A DNA stretch of 9,083 nucleotides from CAZVIK01 sp964627045 (GCA_964627045.1 CAZVIK010000169.1:1-9083), one strand, 5' to 3'; shown: positions 1 to 7,042, counted from the first letter of the stretch. Program-made: numbers and translations. The notes: generated by a model not told the origin, from the letters alone.

Positions 1-296
1 GGAAACTCCCGGTCCAGCAATACCGCCAGCAGAGTGCCACACACCAGCGTGATCTCCAGCACCGAGCCCACCAGGAGGAGTGTGTAGCCCAACGCCACCC
101 AGAGCGCGCGGCCCGTCACCAGGTAACGGTAGTTCTCCAGGCCGGCGAACGCGGTCTTCCCCGGACTCAACAGGTTGTATCGCTCCACGCTGAACCACAG
201 CGTCATCGCCAGCGGCACGATCATCCAGATGAGTAGCGTCACCACGGACGGCGCCAGCAGACGGCCGGCGCGCACTCGATGGCCGGGCCGGTTCAC
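1..296 (-). CDS. ABC sugar/polyol transporter permease, MalF/SmoF type (partial, N-terminal 98 residues)
   Basis: This is an inner-membrane permease subunit of a carbohydrate ABC importer (binding-protein-dependent transport, MalF/UgpA/SmoF class). The visible part has a short basic N-terminus, a first membrane helix at about residues 13-37 (LLAPSVVTLLIWMIVPLAM), then the family-typical periplasmic turn with FAGLENYRYLV (residues 50-60) and a second helix starting near residue 66. The remaining helices and the EAA loop that docks on the ATPase lie beyond the left edge. The start is GTG at 296-294. It overlaps the stop codon of the binding-protein gene (GTGA) and has a GGAGG 9 nt upstream, so the two are translationally coupled. 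The neighbouring SmoE-like binding protein suggests a polyol substrate. Family assignment is secure; the substrate is inferred. Confidence 0.9.
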   Translation of the reverse strand, partial: MNRPGHRVRAGRLLAPSVVTLLIWMIVPLAMTLWFSVERYNLLSPGKTAFAGLENYRYLVTGRALWVALGYTLLLVGSVLEITLVCGTLLAVLLDREF

Positions 297-1606
297 TTGA
301 GATAACCTCCCCGCCTCATGACTCGTTCGGCCTCCGTTTGAGACAGCGCCAGCGCCTCGGCCACGCTGACCCGGCCGGTGAGCGCGCCGCTGATCTCCTG
401 GCCCACCACCGTGCCGATGGCCTGGAACTCCGGGATGCTGGCGTATTGGATTCCCACGTAGGGGACCGGCTGGGCGCTCGGCCGGGTCATATTGGCCGTC
501 AGAATGGCCTCGCGGACCAGCGGCGCGAACGGCGCGGCGCGCCGGTAGGCCGCGTTCTCATACGTCGACTTGCGCGTGCCGGGCGGCGCCAGCATCCAGC
601 CGAAGGTCTCGCCGACGCGGGAGACGTAGGCGCGAGAGGTCGCCCATTGAATGAACTGCTTGGCCATATCGGCCTTCGGAGACGACTTCGGAATGGCCAG
701 CGCCCAGGCCCAGATCCAGGCCGAACCGGTCCGGGTGGCGGCCACCGGGGCGCGCGCAAATCCCGTCACGTCCGCCACGCGGCTCTGGCCGCGATCCAGG
801 ATGTAGCCCGCGGCGGCGGTGGAGTCCACCCACATGGCGCAATTCCCGTTGGCATAGAGGGCGCGGGTCTCGTTGTGGCCGTTGGTGGTGACCCCCGGCG
901 GGCCGTAGGCTCGCAGCAAATCGACGTAGAACCGCACGGCCTCGCTCCACTCCGGCGAGGTCAACTGCGGGCGCCAATCCATGTCGAACCAGCGCCCGCC
1001 GAAGGTGTGCATCAGCGTGCTGAGGTAGGCGACGTTCTGCCCCCAGCCGGGCTCGCCCCGCAGGCACACGCCGTAAACGTTGTGCGCCGGGTCGTGCAGC
1101 CGCGCGGCGAATTGGCGTACCTGCTGGTAGCTCGGCTGCTCCGGCATCGCCAGGCCCGCCATGGCGAACAGGTCCCTCCGGTAGTAGGTGAACGAACTCT
1201 CGCCGTAGAACGGAATCGCATAGAGCCTGTCCTTGTAGGTGAGCCCTTGCCGGATCGCGTCGAAGATGTCGTCGTAGTCGTAGTCCTCGCCGAAATCGTC
1301 GAGCGGGATCAGCCACTGGCGTTCGGCCCACAGCGGCGTCTCGTAGGAGCCGATGGTGATGACGTCGAATGTGCTGCCGCCCGTGGAGATGTCCACCGTC
1401 AGGCGCTGCCGCAGGATGCTCTCGCCGAGGACCACCCAGTTCAGCTTGATGCCGGTCTCGCGCTCGAACTGCGGGCTGAGCCGCTGCATCAGGATCATGT
1501 CGGCGTTGTTTACGGTCCCGATGGTGAGTTCCTTTTCGGGACGCGGCTGCCACAACAGATATCCGAGCAGGGCGAGACCGGCGAGTGCCGCGGCTTTTTT
1601 CAACAT
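293..1606 (-). CDS. smoE: Polyol (sorbitol/mannitol)-type ABC transporter substrate-binding protein
   Basis: This is an extracellular solute-binding protein (family 1) that captures a sugar alcohol or sugar and delivers it to the downstream permease. At 437 residues it has the full family length. Recognisable SmoE-like blocks are TIGTVNNADM (28-37), FDVITIGSYETPLWA (80-94), PFYGESSFTYYRRDL (132-146), GVCLRGEPGWGQN (179-191), CAMWVDSTAAA (256-266), a WIWAWALAIP strand (297-306) and PVPYVGIQYASIPEFQAIGT (380-399). The N-terminus (MLKKAAALAGLALLGYLL) is one hydrophobic helix with no lipobox cysteine and no obvious signal peptidase I site, so the protein may stay tethered to the membrane. I chose ATG 1606 over the upstream in-frame ATG 1696 because the longer form would run into the divergent dehydrogenase gene and put non-signal sequence before the helix. 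It has no clear Shine-Dalgarno. It forms an operon with the permease (4-base overlap). Confidence 0.92.
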   Translation of the reverse strand: MLKKAAALAGLALLGYLLWQPRPEKELTIGTVNNADMILMQRLSPQFERETGIKLNWVVLGESILRQRLTVDISTGGSTFDVITIGSYETPLWAERQWLIPLDDFGEDYDYDDIFDAIRQGLTYKDRLYAIPFYGESSFTYYRRDLFAMAGLAMPEQPSYQQVRQFAARLHDPAHNVYGVCLRGEPGWGQNVAYLSTLMHTFGGRWFDMDWRPQLTSPEWSEAVRFYVDLLRAYGPPGVTTNGHNETRALYANGNCAMWVDSTAAAGYILDRGQSRVADVTGFARAPVAATRTGSAWIWAWALAIPKSSPKADMAKQFIQWATSRAYVSRVGETFGWMLAPPGTRKSTYENAAYRRAAPFAPLVREAILTANMTRPSAQPVPYVGIQYASIPEFQAIGTVVGQEISGALTGRVSVAEALALSQTEAERVMRRGGYLK

Positions 1607-1621
1607 TGGGGCGGACCTAGC

Positions 1622-1648
1622 AGTATACCCCGGCGAATTGTGTGAAAA
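1622..1648 (-). promoter_or_regulatory. Candidate promoter for the binding-protein/permease operon
   Basis: The 55-bp gap between the divergent genes contains, on the minus strand, TATACT (1627-1622), which matches five of six consensus -10 bases. A weak TTTTCA -35-like box (1648-1643) lies 15 bp upstream. If used, transcription would start only about 9 nt ahead of the ATG at 1606. That would fit the missing Shine-Dalgarno of that gene. The spacing is short and the assignment tentative. No clear operator palindrome was found in the gap. Confidence 0.25.
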
Positions 1649-1661
1649 TCGGTTCGATCCC

Positions 1662-2687
1662 ATGCTTCGAGCCACCATGACGGCGCCCGGCGCCATTCAC
1701 TTCGACGATGTGCCCAAGCCCCAACCCGGTCCCGGAGAGGTTCTGGCGCGTGTACGCCGGATCGGCGTATGCGGTTCCGACATCCACGTGTTTCACGGCA
1801 AGCACCCCTACACCTCCTACCCGGTCGTGCAGGGGCACGAGTTTTCGGCGGAACTCGCCGAGCCTTGCGGGGCGATGCCGGCCGGCACGCTGGTGACGAT
1901 TCCTCCTCAGATCACCTGCGGAACCTGTTACTCCTGCCGCTCGGGCCAATACCACATCTGCGAAAGCCTCAAGGTGATGGGCTTCCAGGCGCCGGGCGTG
2001 GCGCAGGAGTATGTCGCGCTCGCGGCCAACGAAGTCATCGGTCTGCCGGCGTCGTTCACGCCGGAGATGGGCGCGCTGGTGGAACCGGTGGCCGTGGCCG
2101 TACACGCCGTGCGCCGCGCCGGCGATGTGGCCGGGGCGAAGGTCGCGGTCCTGGGCGCCGGTCCGATAGGAAACCTGGTGGCGCAGGTGGCGCGCTGGCG
2201 CGGAGCGGCGGCGGTGGTGGTCACCGACGTGAGCGACTATCGCCTGGAGATCGCGCGGCAGTGCGGCCTGGCGCAGGCCATCGATGCGCGCGCCGCGGAT
2301 GTCGAGCAATGTGTGCGCCGGGAACTGGGCGGCGAAGGCGCGGACGTGACGTTCGAGTGCGTGGGAGCGGAGGCGACGGCCAACCAGGCGATCCGGCTGG
2401 CCCGGAAAGGCGCTTTGATCGTCGTCGTTGGCGTCTATGGCGACAACCCCCGCGTCGATCTCGGCCTGGTGCAGGACCGGGAACTGCGGATTCACGGTAC
2501 ATTAATGTACCAGCGCCACGACTATGCCGATGCGGTTCGGGCGATGGAGGAAGGCGGCGTCGCCGCCGGGCCATTGGTCTCGGCCACTTACCCGTTTCGC
2601 CAGTACCTGGACGCCTACCTCCGCATCGACAAAAACAAAGACCGCGTGATGAAAGTCATGATTGACCTGGACCAACTGGGCGAGTAA
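1662..2687 (+). CDS. Zinc-dependent medium-chain alcohol/polyol dehydrogenase (sorbitol/threonine dehydrogenase type)
   Basis: This is a cytosolic NAD(P)-dependent dehydrogenase that oxidises a secondary alcohol, probably a polyol or an amino/hydroxy acid. It has 341 residues, normal for the medium-chain family. The GroES-like N-terminal domain carries the catalytic zinc ligands in GVCGSDIH (C37), GHE (H59, E60) and VEP (E141). The structural zinc site is CGTCYSCRSGQYHIC with C86, C89, C92 and C100. The Rossmann fold begins at VAVLGAGPIG (161-170) with GxGxxG, and an acidic D189 ends the second strand, which favours NAD over NADP. ATG 1662 was chosen because MLRATMTAPG is a typical family start. 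ATG 1677 is the alternative. In-frame sequence further upstream (from 1353) is antisense to the binding-protein gene and is not coding. Its divergent position beside a polyol transporter suggests that it handles the imported substrate. The exact substrate cannot be read from sequence. Confidence 0.92.
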   Translation: MLRATMTAPGAIHFDDVPKPQPGPGEVLARVRRIGVCGSDIHVFHGKHPYTSYPVVQGHEFSAELAEPCGAMPAGTLVTIPPQITCGTCYSCRSGQYHICESLKVMGFQAPGVAQEYVALAANEVIGLPASFTPEMGALVEPVAVAVHAVRRAGDVAGAKVAVLGAGPIGNLVAQVARWRGAAAVVVTDVSDYRLEIARQCGLAQAIDARAADVEQCVRRELGGEGADVTFECVGAEATANQAIRLARKGALIVVVGVYGDNPRVDLGLVQDRELRIHGTLMYQRHDYADAVRAMEEGGVAAGPLVSATYPFRQYLDAYLRIDKNKDRVMKVMIDLDQLGE

Positions 2688-2719
2688 GCTGACAGATCGG
2701 ACCGGTAAGGAGGCTCAAG

Positions 2720-3568
2720 ATGGCATTTTGCACGAGTTGTGGATCGCAGATGGAGGGTTCGTTTTGCGGCAATTGCGGCGCGCGCGCCGATGGGCCCGCT
2801 CCCCCCGCGCCGGCGGAGTCTCCGGCGCCCCCGCCTCCCGCGGCGCAGGGCTACTGCGCGCCTCCGCCGAAGAAGAACAAGCTGCTGCTGTGGCTGCTGG
2901 TTGGGTGTGGCGGGCTGATCGTGCTCGTGGTGATCCTGATGCTGGCCTTTGGGCTGTTCATCGGGAAGAAGGCCGCCGAGTTCGGCGGTAACCCCGGCTT
3001 TGCGGCGGCCAAGATGCTCGCGTCGATGAATCCGAATGTCGATGTGGTGAGCGCCGATGAGGGAACCGGCAAGATCACACTGCGCGACAAAAAGAGCGGC
3101 AAGACGGTCACGCTGGATTTCCAGGACATCCAGAAAGGCCGGATATCGTTCGAAAACGAAGAAGGCGAGCGGGTCGATATCTCGGGTGAAGGGGAGAAGG
3201 GCTCCTTCACGGTCGAAAGCAAGGATGGTGTCGCGCAGTTCGGCGCCGGTTCGTTGGCCGGCGTCCCGCGTTGGGTTCCGAGGTATCCGGGCGCAGAGGC
3301 CACCGGCACCTTCACGGCCAGCGGCAAGGACCAGGACAGCGGCGCGTTTCAGCTCAAGTGCGGCGGATCGGTGCAGCAGGTCGCGGATTTCTACGAGCGG
3401 GAGCTGAAGTCCGCCGGGCTTAAGATCGACAAGCACACCATGAGTTCCGGGGGCGAAAACACGGTGGTGCTGCACGGCTCGGAAGAGAGCGGCGGACGAG
3501 AGATCACCGCCAGCGTGTCGCGCGCCGACGGCGGCACCGTCGCGCACATCATCTACTCGATGAAGTAA
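2720..3568 (+). CDS. Zinc-ribbon, single-pass membrane protein of unknown function
   Basis: A 282-residue protein with a clear three-part layout. A cytoplasmic N-terminal zinc ribbon has four cysteines (CTSC at 4-7 and CGNC at 16-19). It is followed by a Pro/Ala-rich linker (about 24-50), then KKNK and a long membrane helix (about 55-81). The remaining ~200 residues are presumably extracytoplasmic. They are rich in charged residues and Gly and include VTLDFQDIQKG and a C-terminal part resembling a small alpha/beta module (FYERELKSAGLKI). ATG 2720 has a strong TAAGGAGG 6 nt upstream. It lies 32 bp downstream of the dehydrogenase, with no terminator seen between them, so co-transcription is possible. 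Zinc-ribbon-plus-TM proteins of this layout are common in Acidobacteriota, but I know of no defined function. The ribbon is more likely a protein-interaction or structural element than an enzyme. Confidence 0.88.
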   Translation: MAFCTSCGSQMEGSFCGNCGARADGPAPPAPAESPAPPPPAAQGYCAPPPKKNKLLLWLLVGCGGLIVLVVILMLAFGLFIGKKAAEFGGNPGFAAAKMLASMNPNVDVVSADEGTGKITLRDKKSGKTVTLDFQDIQKGRISFENEEGERVDISGEGEKGSFTVESKDGVAQFGAGSLAGVPRWVPRYPGAEATGTFTASGKDQDSGAFQLKCGGSVQQVADFYERELKSAGLKIDKHTMSSGGENTVVLHGSEESGGREITASVSRADGGTVAHIIYSMK

Positions 3569-3571
3569 CGC

Positions 3572-4693
3572 CTACTCGGGACGCAGGCGGAACACGGTGA
3601 TCTCCGGCGAGTTCCCTGTGCGCATCATCGGCCCCCAGGCGCCGGTGCCGGGCGAGGTGTAGACGGCGAAGCCGTCCTCGACGTTCAGCCCGCGATGGTA
3701 CTTGCCGTAGACCATCCGCGTGACCAGGCTGAACGGAATCATCTGGCCATAGTGCGTGTGCCCGGAGATCATCAGAGAGATGCCCGCCGACCTCACCGCC
3801 GGGATCTGGCTGGGGCTGTGATACAGCAGGATCGACGGCTTCGCTCGATCATATCCGCCGATCTTCTGGATGGCCGCGCCCAAGTCCCGGGAGAACCCGT
3901 CCCGCGCGTAGTTCAGACCGATGATTTGCAGGCCGTCGATCTCGACCATCTCGTCGGCCAGCAGCCGCGCCTGCGTCGTCTTGATCGCGGCCACGGCGTT
4001 CCCGGTGCCGATGAACCCTTCGTGATTGCCGGTGATGTAGAACACGCCCAGCGGCGCGCGGATGCGATTGAGCGGCGCGGCTAACGTTGCCAGGTTGTGA
4101 TCGCCTCCGTCGAACAGGTCGCCGGTGACGACGACCACATCGGGGTTCTGCGCGTTGACCTGATCGACGGCATCGCTCAGAAATCCCTGGTCCAACACCA
4201 CGCCGAGGTGAACGTCGGTGATCTGTACCAGTTTTCTCTCGCTCCAAACGGGCGGCAGATTCCGGATGGCGACCTCCACCGTCTTGACGCGCGGATGGTA
4301 GGCGTTCCACACGCCGTAGGCGCAATAGACCAGGGTGACCGCCAGCGCACCCGCGCCGAACCACGCCAACCGCGGACGCGGCGTCATCCACGCCGAGACG
4401 CCCCAGGCGACCCAGGCGGCCAGATACCAGATCAGGAGCGCCAGTCCCACCGCGAGCCACAGCGTCGCAGCGAAGGTGACCGCCTTGACCAACCCTCCAG
4501 AGGCGCGGCGTAGCAGGATTTCGACCGCAAAGAAACTCACCGGGAGCAGAACCAGCAACGCGCCAAGCAGGCGGCGTCCGCCCTTGCCAAGGCTAAAGAA
4601 GCGTACCGAAGAGAAATAAAGGAAGTAGTGCCAGCCGAAGAAGACGGCGAAGACGATCAGCAGTCCGGCGGCGATCCAGACGGGGCGCGGCAT
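3572..4693 (-). CDS. Membrane-anchored metallophosphoesterase (YkuE/YaeI-like, COG1408)
   Basis: A 373-residue protein with about four N-terminal membrane helices (roughly 5-29, 41-61, 70-100, 108-128) and a calcineurin-like phosphoesterase domain. The two-metal centre is complete: DVH (D160, H162), GDLFDGG (D192), GNHE (N223, H224), YHSP (H292) and GHTHYGQ (H312, H314). The family hydrolyses phosphodiester or phosphomonoester bonds. YaeI/YkuE-like members have been linked to membrane or envelope substrates, but the substrate here is unknown. ATG 4693 was chosen because MPRPVW leads straight into the first helix. An in-frame TTG at 4768 would add a non-hydrophobic Arg-rich tail. No Shine-Dalgarno precedes 4693 (GCGGTAACCGG). 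A small ORF with its own strong Shine-Dalgarno ends 4 bp upstream, suggesting translational coupling. The 3' end is 3 bp from that of the convergent zinc-ribbon gene. Confidence 0.9.
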   Translation of the reverse strand: MPRPVWIAAGLLIVFAVFFGWHYFLYFSSVRFFSLGKGGRRLLGALLVLLPVSFFAVEILLRRASGGLVKAVTFAATLWLAVGLALLIWYLAAWVAWGVSAWMTPRPRLAWFGAGALAVTLVYCAYGVWNAYHPRVKTVEVAIRNLPPVWSERKLVQITDVHLGVVLDQGFLSDAVDQVNAQNPDVVVVTGDLFDGGDHNLATLAAPLNRIRAPLGVFYITGNHEGFIGTGNAVAAIKTTQARLLADEMVEIDGLQIIGLNYARDGFSRDLGAAIQKIGGYDRAKPSILLYHSPSQIPAVRSAGISLMISGHTHYGQMIPFSLVTRMVYGKYHRGLNVEDGFAVYTSPGTGAWGPMMRTGNSPEITVFRLRPE

Positions 4694-4697
4694 CCGG

Positions 4698-4781
4698 TTA
4701 CCGCGGCAGCGAGCGGGTGTTCGACCGGCCGCCGTCGGCCGGGCGCGCCACGCACCCGTTCGCCCCAAACCATTTCAACAT
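4698..4781 (-). CDS. Possible 27-residue leader ORF upstream of the metallophosphoesterase
   Basis: On the minus strand an ATG at 4781 opens a 27-codon frame (MLKWFGANGCVARPADGG...) that ends with TAA at 4700-4698, only 4 bp before the metallophosphoesterase ATG. A purine-rich GGAGGGGAAGGG precedes it: GGAGG is 11 nt and AAGGG 4 nt from the ATG. The next gene has no ribosome site of its own, which fits a coupled leader. The peptide has no recognisable domain and the frame is short enough to arise by chance in GC-rich DNA. It also contains the hairpin at 4725-4742. Confidence 0.3.
   Translation of the reverse strand: MLKWFGANGCVARPADGGRSNTRSLPR
4725..4742 (-). other. GC-rich hairpin (7-bp perfect stem, 4-nt loop)
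   Basis: CCGGCCG, CCGT loop, CGGCCGG. It lies in the 128-bp gap between the TIM barrel stop and the metallophosphoesterase start. No T-run follows on the minus strand, so it is not a typical intrinsic terminator. It could instead be a partial terminator, or an attenuating or mRNA-stabilising structure. It falls inside the possible leader ORF. Because the stem is symmetric, it would form on either strand. Confidence 0.35.
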
Positions 4782-4821
4782 CGCGCCCTTCCCCTCCACC
4801 GGCCGCCTGCCGCTACGGCCT

Positions 4822-5667
4822 TCAGCCGCGCATCTTCCGGTAATTCGCCAGGCAGCCCGCGGCGGCCTCCAGTTCGGGAAGATCGTGGATCTCCTGTTCG
4901 ATGATGTAGAACTCGACGCCTCCCGCCGATTCGGCGGCCGCGAAGATCCGCTTCCATGGAGAGGCCCCCTCTCCGAACAGGACTTTGTAGCCCTTCTCCG
5001 GCTCCCGCGAGTAGTCCTTCAAATGAATGACGCTGAAGCGGCCTGGATTCTTCTCAATCCACGCCACCGGATCGGCGCCCACCTCGACGCATGTGCCGAC
5101 GTCGAGTTGCAGCAGCACGTCCTTTCCGGTGTTCTGCGCGACGATGTCGATGGGTCGGCTGCCCTCGGCGCCGCGGAATTCCGCCTGGTGGTTGTGATAA
5201 CCGGCGCGAATCCCCGCCTTTCGGAATGCCTCTCCGGCGCGGTTGAGCCGGTCGGCCACCTGCTTCCACGCGTCGGGGCCGTCCACCTTGCCCGGGCTGG
5301 CCATCACCACGAAACGGCTGCCGAGGATGCCGTTCAGCTCGATCGCCTTGGCGTAGTTCTCCGGCTCGAAGGCGTTGGCTCCGTTGTGCGTGGACAGGCA
5401 GCGGACGCCCAACTCGTCGAGCAGCTTCCGCACCTGCCTGGCGTAGTCCGTGGTCCAGGCGAAGTAGGGCGAATAGAACTCCACCAGTTGGTAACCCATC
5501 TTGGCGACGGCTGTCACCGTCCCCATCAGGTCCTGTTGGAGCGCCTTGCGCACGGAATACAATTCAAGCCCGACCGGATACCTGTCGGCGGCTCCGGCTC
5601 GCCCCAGGATCGAAGCGGCCGCGCCGGCGGCGACAAAGGAACGGCGTGAAAGGTTGAAGTCGTTCAT
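4822..5667 (-). CDS. Tat-exported sugar phosphate isomerase/epimerase-like TIM barrel protein
   Basis: A 281-residue xylose isomerase-like TIM barrel protein (AP endonuclease family 2 fold). The N-terminus has a twin-arginine signal: LSRRSFVAA (6-14), then a short hydrophobic stretch and an Ala-rich cleavage area near GRAGAA (22-27). Folded export to the periplasm is therefore likely. Putative metal-site and active-site residues typical of the group are present: VEF (E63), STHNG (H94), YHNH and EF (H158, H160, E163), LDVG (D189), HLKD (H215, D218) and IIEQE (E257). Members isomerise or epimerise free sugars or inositol-like compounds, but substrates of the exported acidobacterial members are mostly unknown. 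ATG 5667 has GAGGG 8 nt upstream and begins the Tat motif correctly. An in-frame extension further upstream overlaps the preceding gene and is rejected. The gap to the kinase-like gene is 52 bp, so shared transcription is likely. Confidence 0.9.
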   Translation of the reverse strand: MNDFNLSRRSFVAAGAAASILGRAGAADRYPVGLELYSVRKALQQDLMGTVTAVAKMGYQLVEFYSPYFAWTTDYARQVRKLLDELGVRCLSTHNGANAFEPENYAKAIELNGILGSRFVVMASPGKVDGPDAWKQVADRLNRAGEAFRKAGIRAGYHNHQAEFRGAEGSRPIDIVAQNTGKDVLLQLDVGTCVEVGADPVAWIEKNPGRFSVIHLKDYSREPEKGYKVLFGEGASPWKRIFAAAESAGGVEFYIIEQEIHDLPELEAAAGCLANYRKMRG

Positions 5668-5719
5668 GGTGGAGTCCCTCACATCTGAATTCAGGCTATC
5701 ATCCCGGCCGCGTCCACGC

Positions 5720-7042
5720 CTATGGTTCGGCCGGTGACGGGGTAACGCGCGTGGAAAAGCGGTCGAACCGGAACCGGAGCAACCAGGCGCGCTCCCCCGG
5801 CCCACCCTCCGGCGGCAAAGGTGCGAACTTCCATTGCCGCGCCGCGTCGAGCGCCAGGGCGGCAAAGTAACGGCTCGGTCCCGGAGAGTAGAGCGCCGCG
5901 TCGGTCACCTCGCCCGCCGCATCCACCGTCACGCGGATTTCCACTCCGAACGAGCCTTGAATGGTGTCCTGGGCGGCGCGCGGCACATCCGGCAGCACCT
6001 GCGTGACAATCCCCTCGGAGGACGCCGCAATCTCGGCGGCGGGCTCTTGGGGCGCGGCCACCGCGGGTGCCGGCTGCGCCGAACGTCCGGCCGGCGAGGG
6101 GCGGGGTTGCGCTCCCGGAGCCGCCTGGAACGGTGGCGCTTCGGCGACCGGCGCGCTCTGTTCCTCGCGTGGGCTCCGGTATAGCAACCGGTAGCCGCCG
6201 AAGGCCGCTATGGCCGCCAAGCCGGCGCCGATCAGAACCCACGGCACCCGGCGCCGGGAGGAAACACCGGCTGGCGCGGCCTCGGCCACGCCGCCCATGC
6301 AGGCAGCGACGTCTGTCACCGTCCAACGCCGCGCTGGGTCCACTACGAGAGTCCGGTAGGCGATCTCGCCGAACGGCTCAGGAAGACGCCTCGGAAGAAC
6401 GGGCGGCTCCTGGCCTTCCCTCCACTCCGGTAGCCGTTGCGTCAGGGCCTCGACCAGCGTGACCCCCAGCGACCAGACGTCGGCGGCGGGCGATGCACCC
6501 GCCCGTCCCGCTTCCGGCGGGTCGTAGGGGCCGCGCCGGAAAGACGGAGGCGGCGGTTGCCCCACCGGCTTCAAGCTGTCGCAGGAGAGTTTCACCTGGT
6601 CGTTACCCGCCAGAATGTTGGCGGGCTTCAGCCTTCCATGTACGAAGCCCTGCGCGTGCAGGTACTCGAGCGCTCCCAGCACCGGGAGCAGCGCCGCGCG
6701 CGCTTCGTCGGCGGTGAGCGGCCGGTCTGGCAGAACCTGGGCGAGGTTTTCCTCGGCGTACTCCATCACGGCGTAAAGATACTCGACGCCCCCGAGGTGG
6801 TCGCGCCCGTGGCGAAGCACGCGGATCAGGTGCGGATGGCTTAACCGTGCGGCCGCGTTCCAACGCTCGACCCAGGCCGGCGCGTTTCCCGGCTCTGCAA
6901 GTACCAGCCGGACCGCTACCCGCGCGGGCTCGCCGCCGGGCTGCACCGCCAGGAAGACGCCACTCGATTCGCTTCCGCCCAGAAACCGAAGCAGGCGGAT
7001 CTCGCCTGCCACGGACTTGCCTTCGCATTCCTTCCCTACCAT
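5720..7042 (-). CDS. Pseudokinase-TM-TonB C-terminal domain fusion protein
   Basis: A 440-residue protein. Residues ~12-252 have the fold signature of a bacterial Ser/Thr kinase: YLYAVMEYAEENLAQVL hinge region, EYLHAQGFVHGRLKPANIL, PPE at 175-177 in place of APE, and DVWSLGVTLVEAL (188-200). The catalytic residues are missing. The VAIK lysine is Arg (VAVRL, R45), HRD reads HGR (135-137), DFG reads CDS (154-156), and the Gly-rich loop is GGSESSG. K139 and N142 remain. A membrane helix follows at about 267-287, then a Pro/Ala-rich spacer (~290-340). The C-terminal TonB-like domain spans ~352-430 (GVEIRVTVDAAGEVTDAAL, AARQWKFAPLP). The kinase-like part would be cytoplasmic and the TonB_C part periplasmic. 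ATG 7042 has GAGGAA just upstream. It is probably a sensing or scaffold protein rather than an active kinase; its partner is unknown. Confidence 0.88.
   Translation of the reverse strand: MVGKECEGKSVAGEIRLLRFLGGSESSGVFLAVQPGGEPARVAVRLVLAEPGNAPAWVERWNAAARLSHPHLIRVLRHGRDHLGGVEYLYAVMEYAEENLAQVLPDRPLTADEARAALLPVLGALEYLHAQGFVHGRLKPANILAGNDQVKLSCDSLKPVGQPPPPSFRRGPYDPPEAGRAGASPAADVWSLGVTLVEALTQRLPEWREGQEPPVLPRRLPEPFGEIAYRTLVVDPARRWTVTDVAACMGGVAEAAPAGVSSRRRVPWVLIGAGLAAIAAFGGYRLLYRSPREEQSAPVAEAPPFQAAPGAQPRPSPAGRSAQPAPAVAAPQEPAAEIAASSEGIVTQVLPDVPRAAQDTIQGSFGVEIRVTVDAAGEVTDAALYSPGPSRYFAALALDAARQWKFAPLPPEGGPGERAWLLRFRFDRFSTRVTPSPAEP

Noticed and set aside
1260..1300. Short GTAGTC/GTCGTC repeats
   Set aside because: They encode the Asp/Tyr-rich loop EDYDYDDIFD, a feature also seen in SmoE-type proteins, so this is coding bias rather than a repeat array.
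338..1645. A long plus-strand open frame (435 codons) opposite the binding-protein gene
   Set aside because: It is a shadow of the SmoE-like gene: Arg/Gly/Ala/His-rich translation without domain signature, typical of antisense frames in GC-rich DNA.
1353..1661. N-terminal extension of the dehydrogenase back to 1353
   Set aside because: The added sequence is antisense to the binding-protein gene and has no dehydrogenase similarity. The family start fits ATG 1662.
5685..5694. Palindrome CTGAATTCAG in the gap before the TIM barrel gene
   Set aside because: Ten bases only, with no second copy or promoter beside it. Not enough to call an operator.
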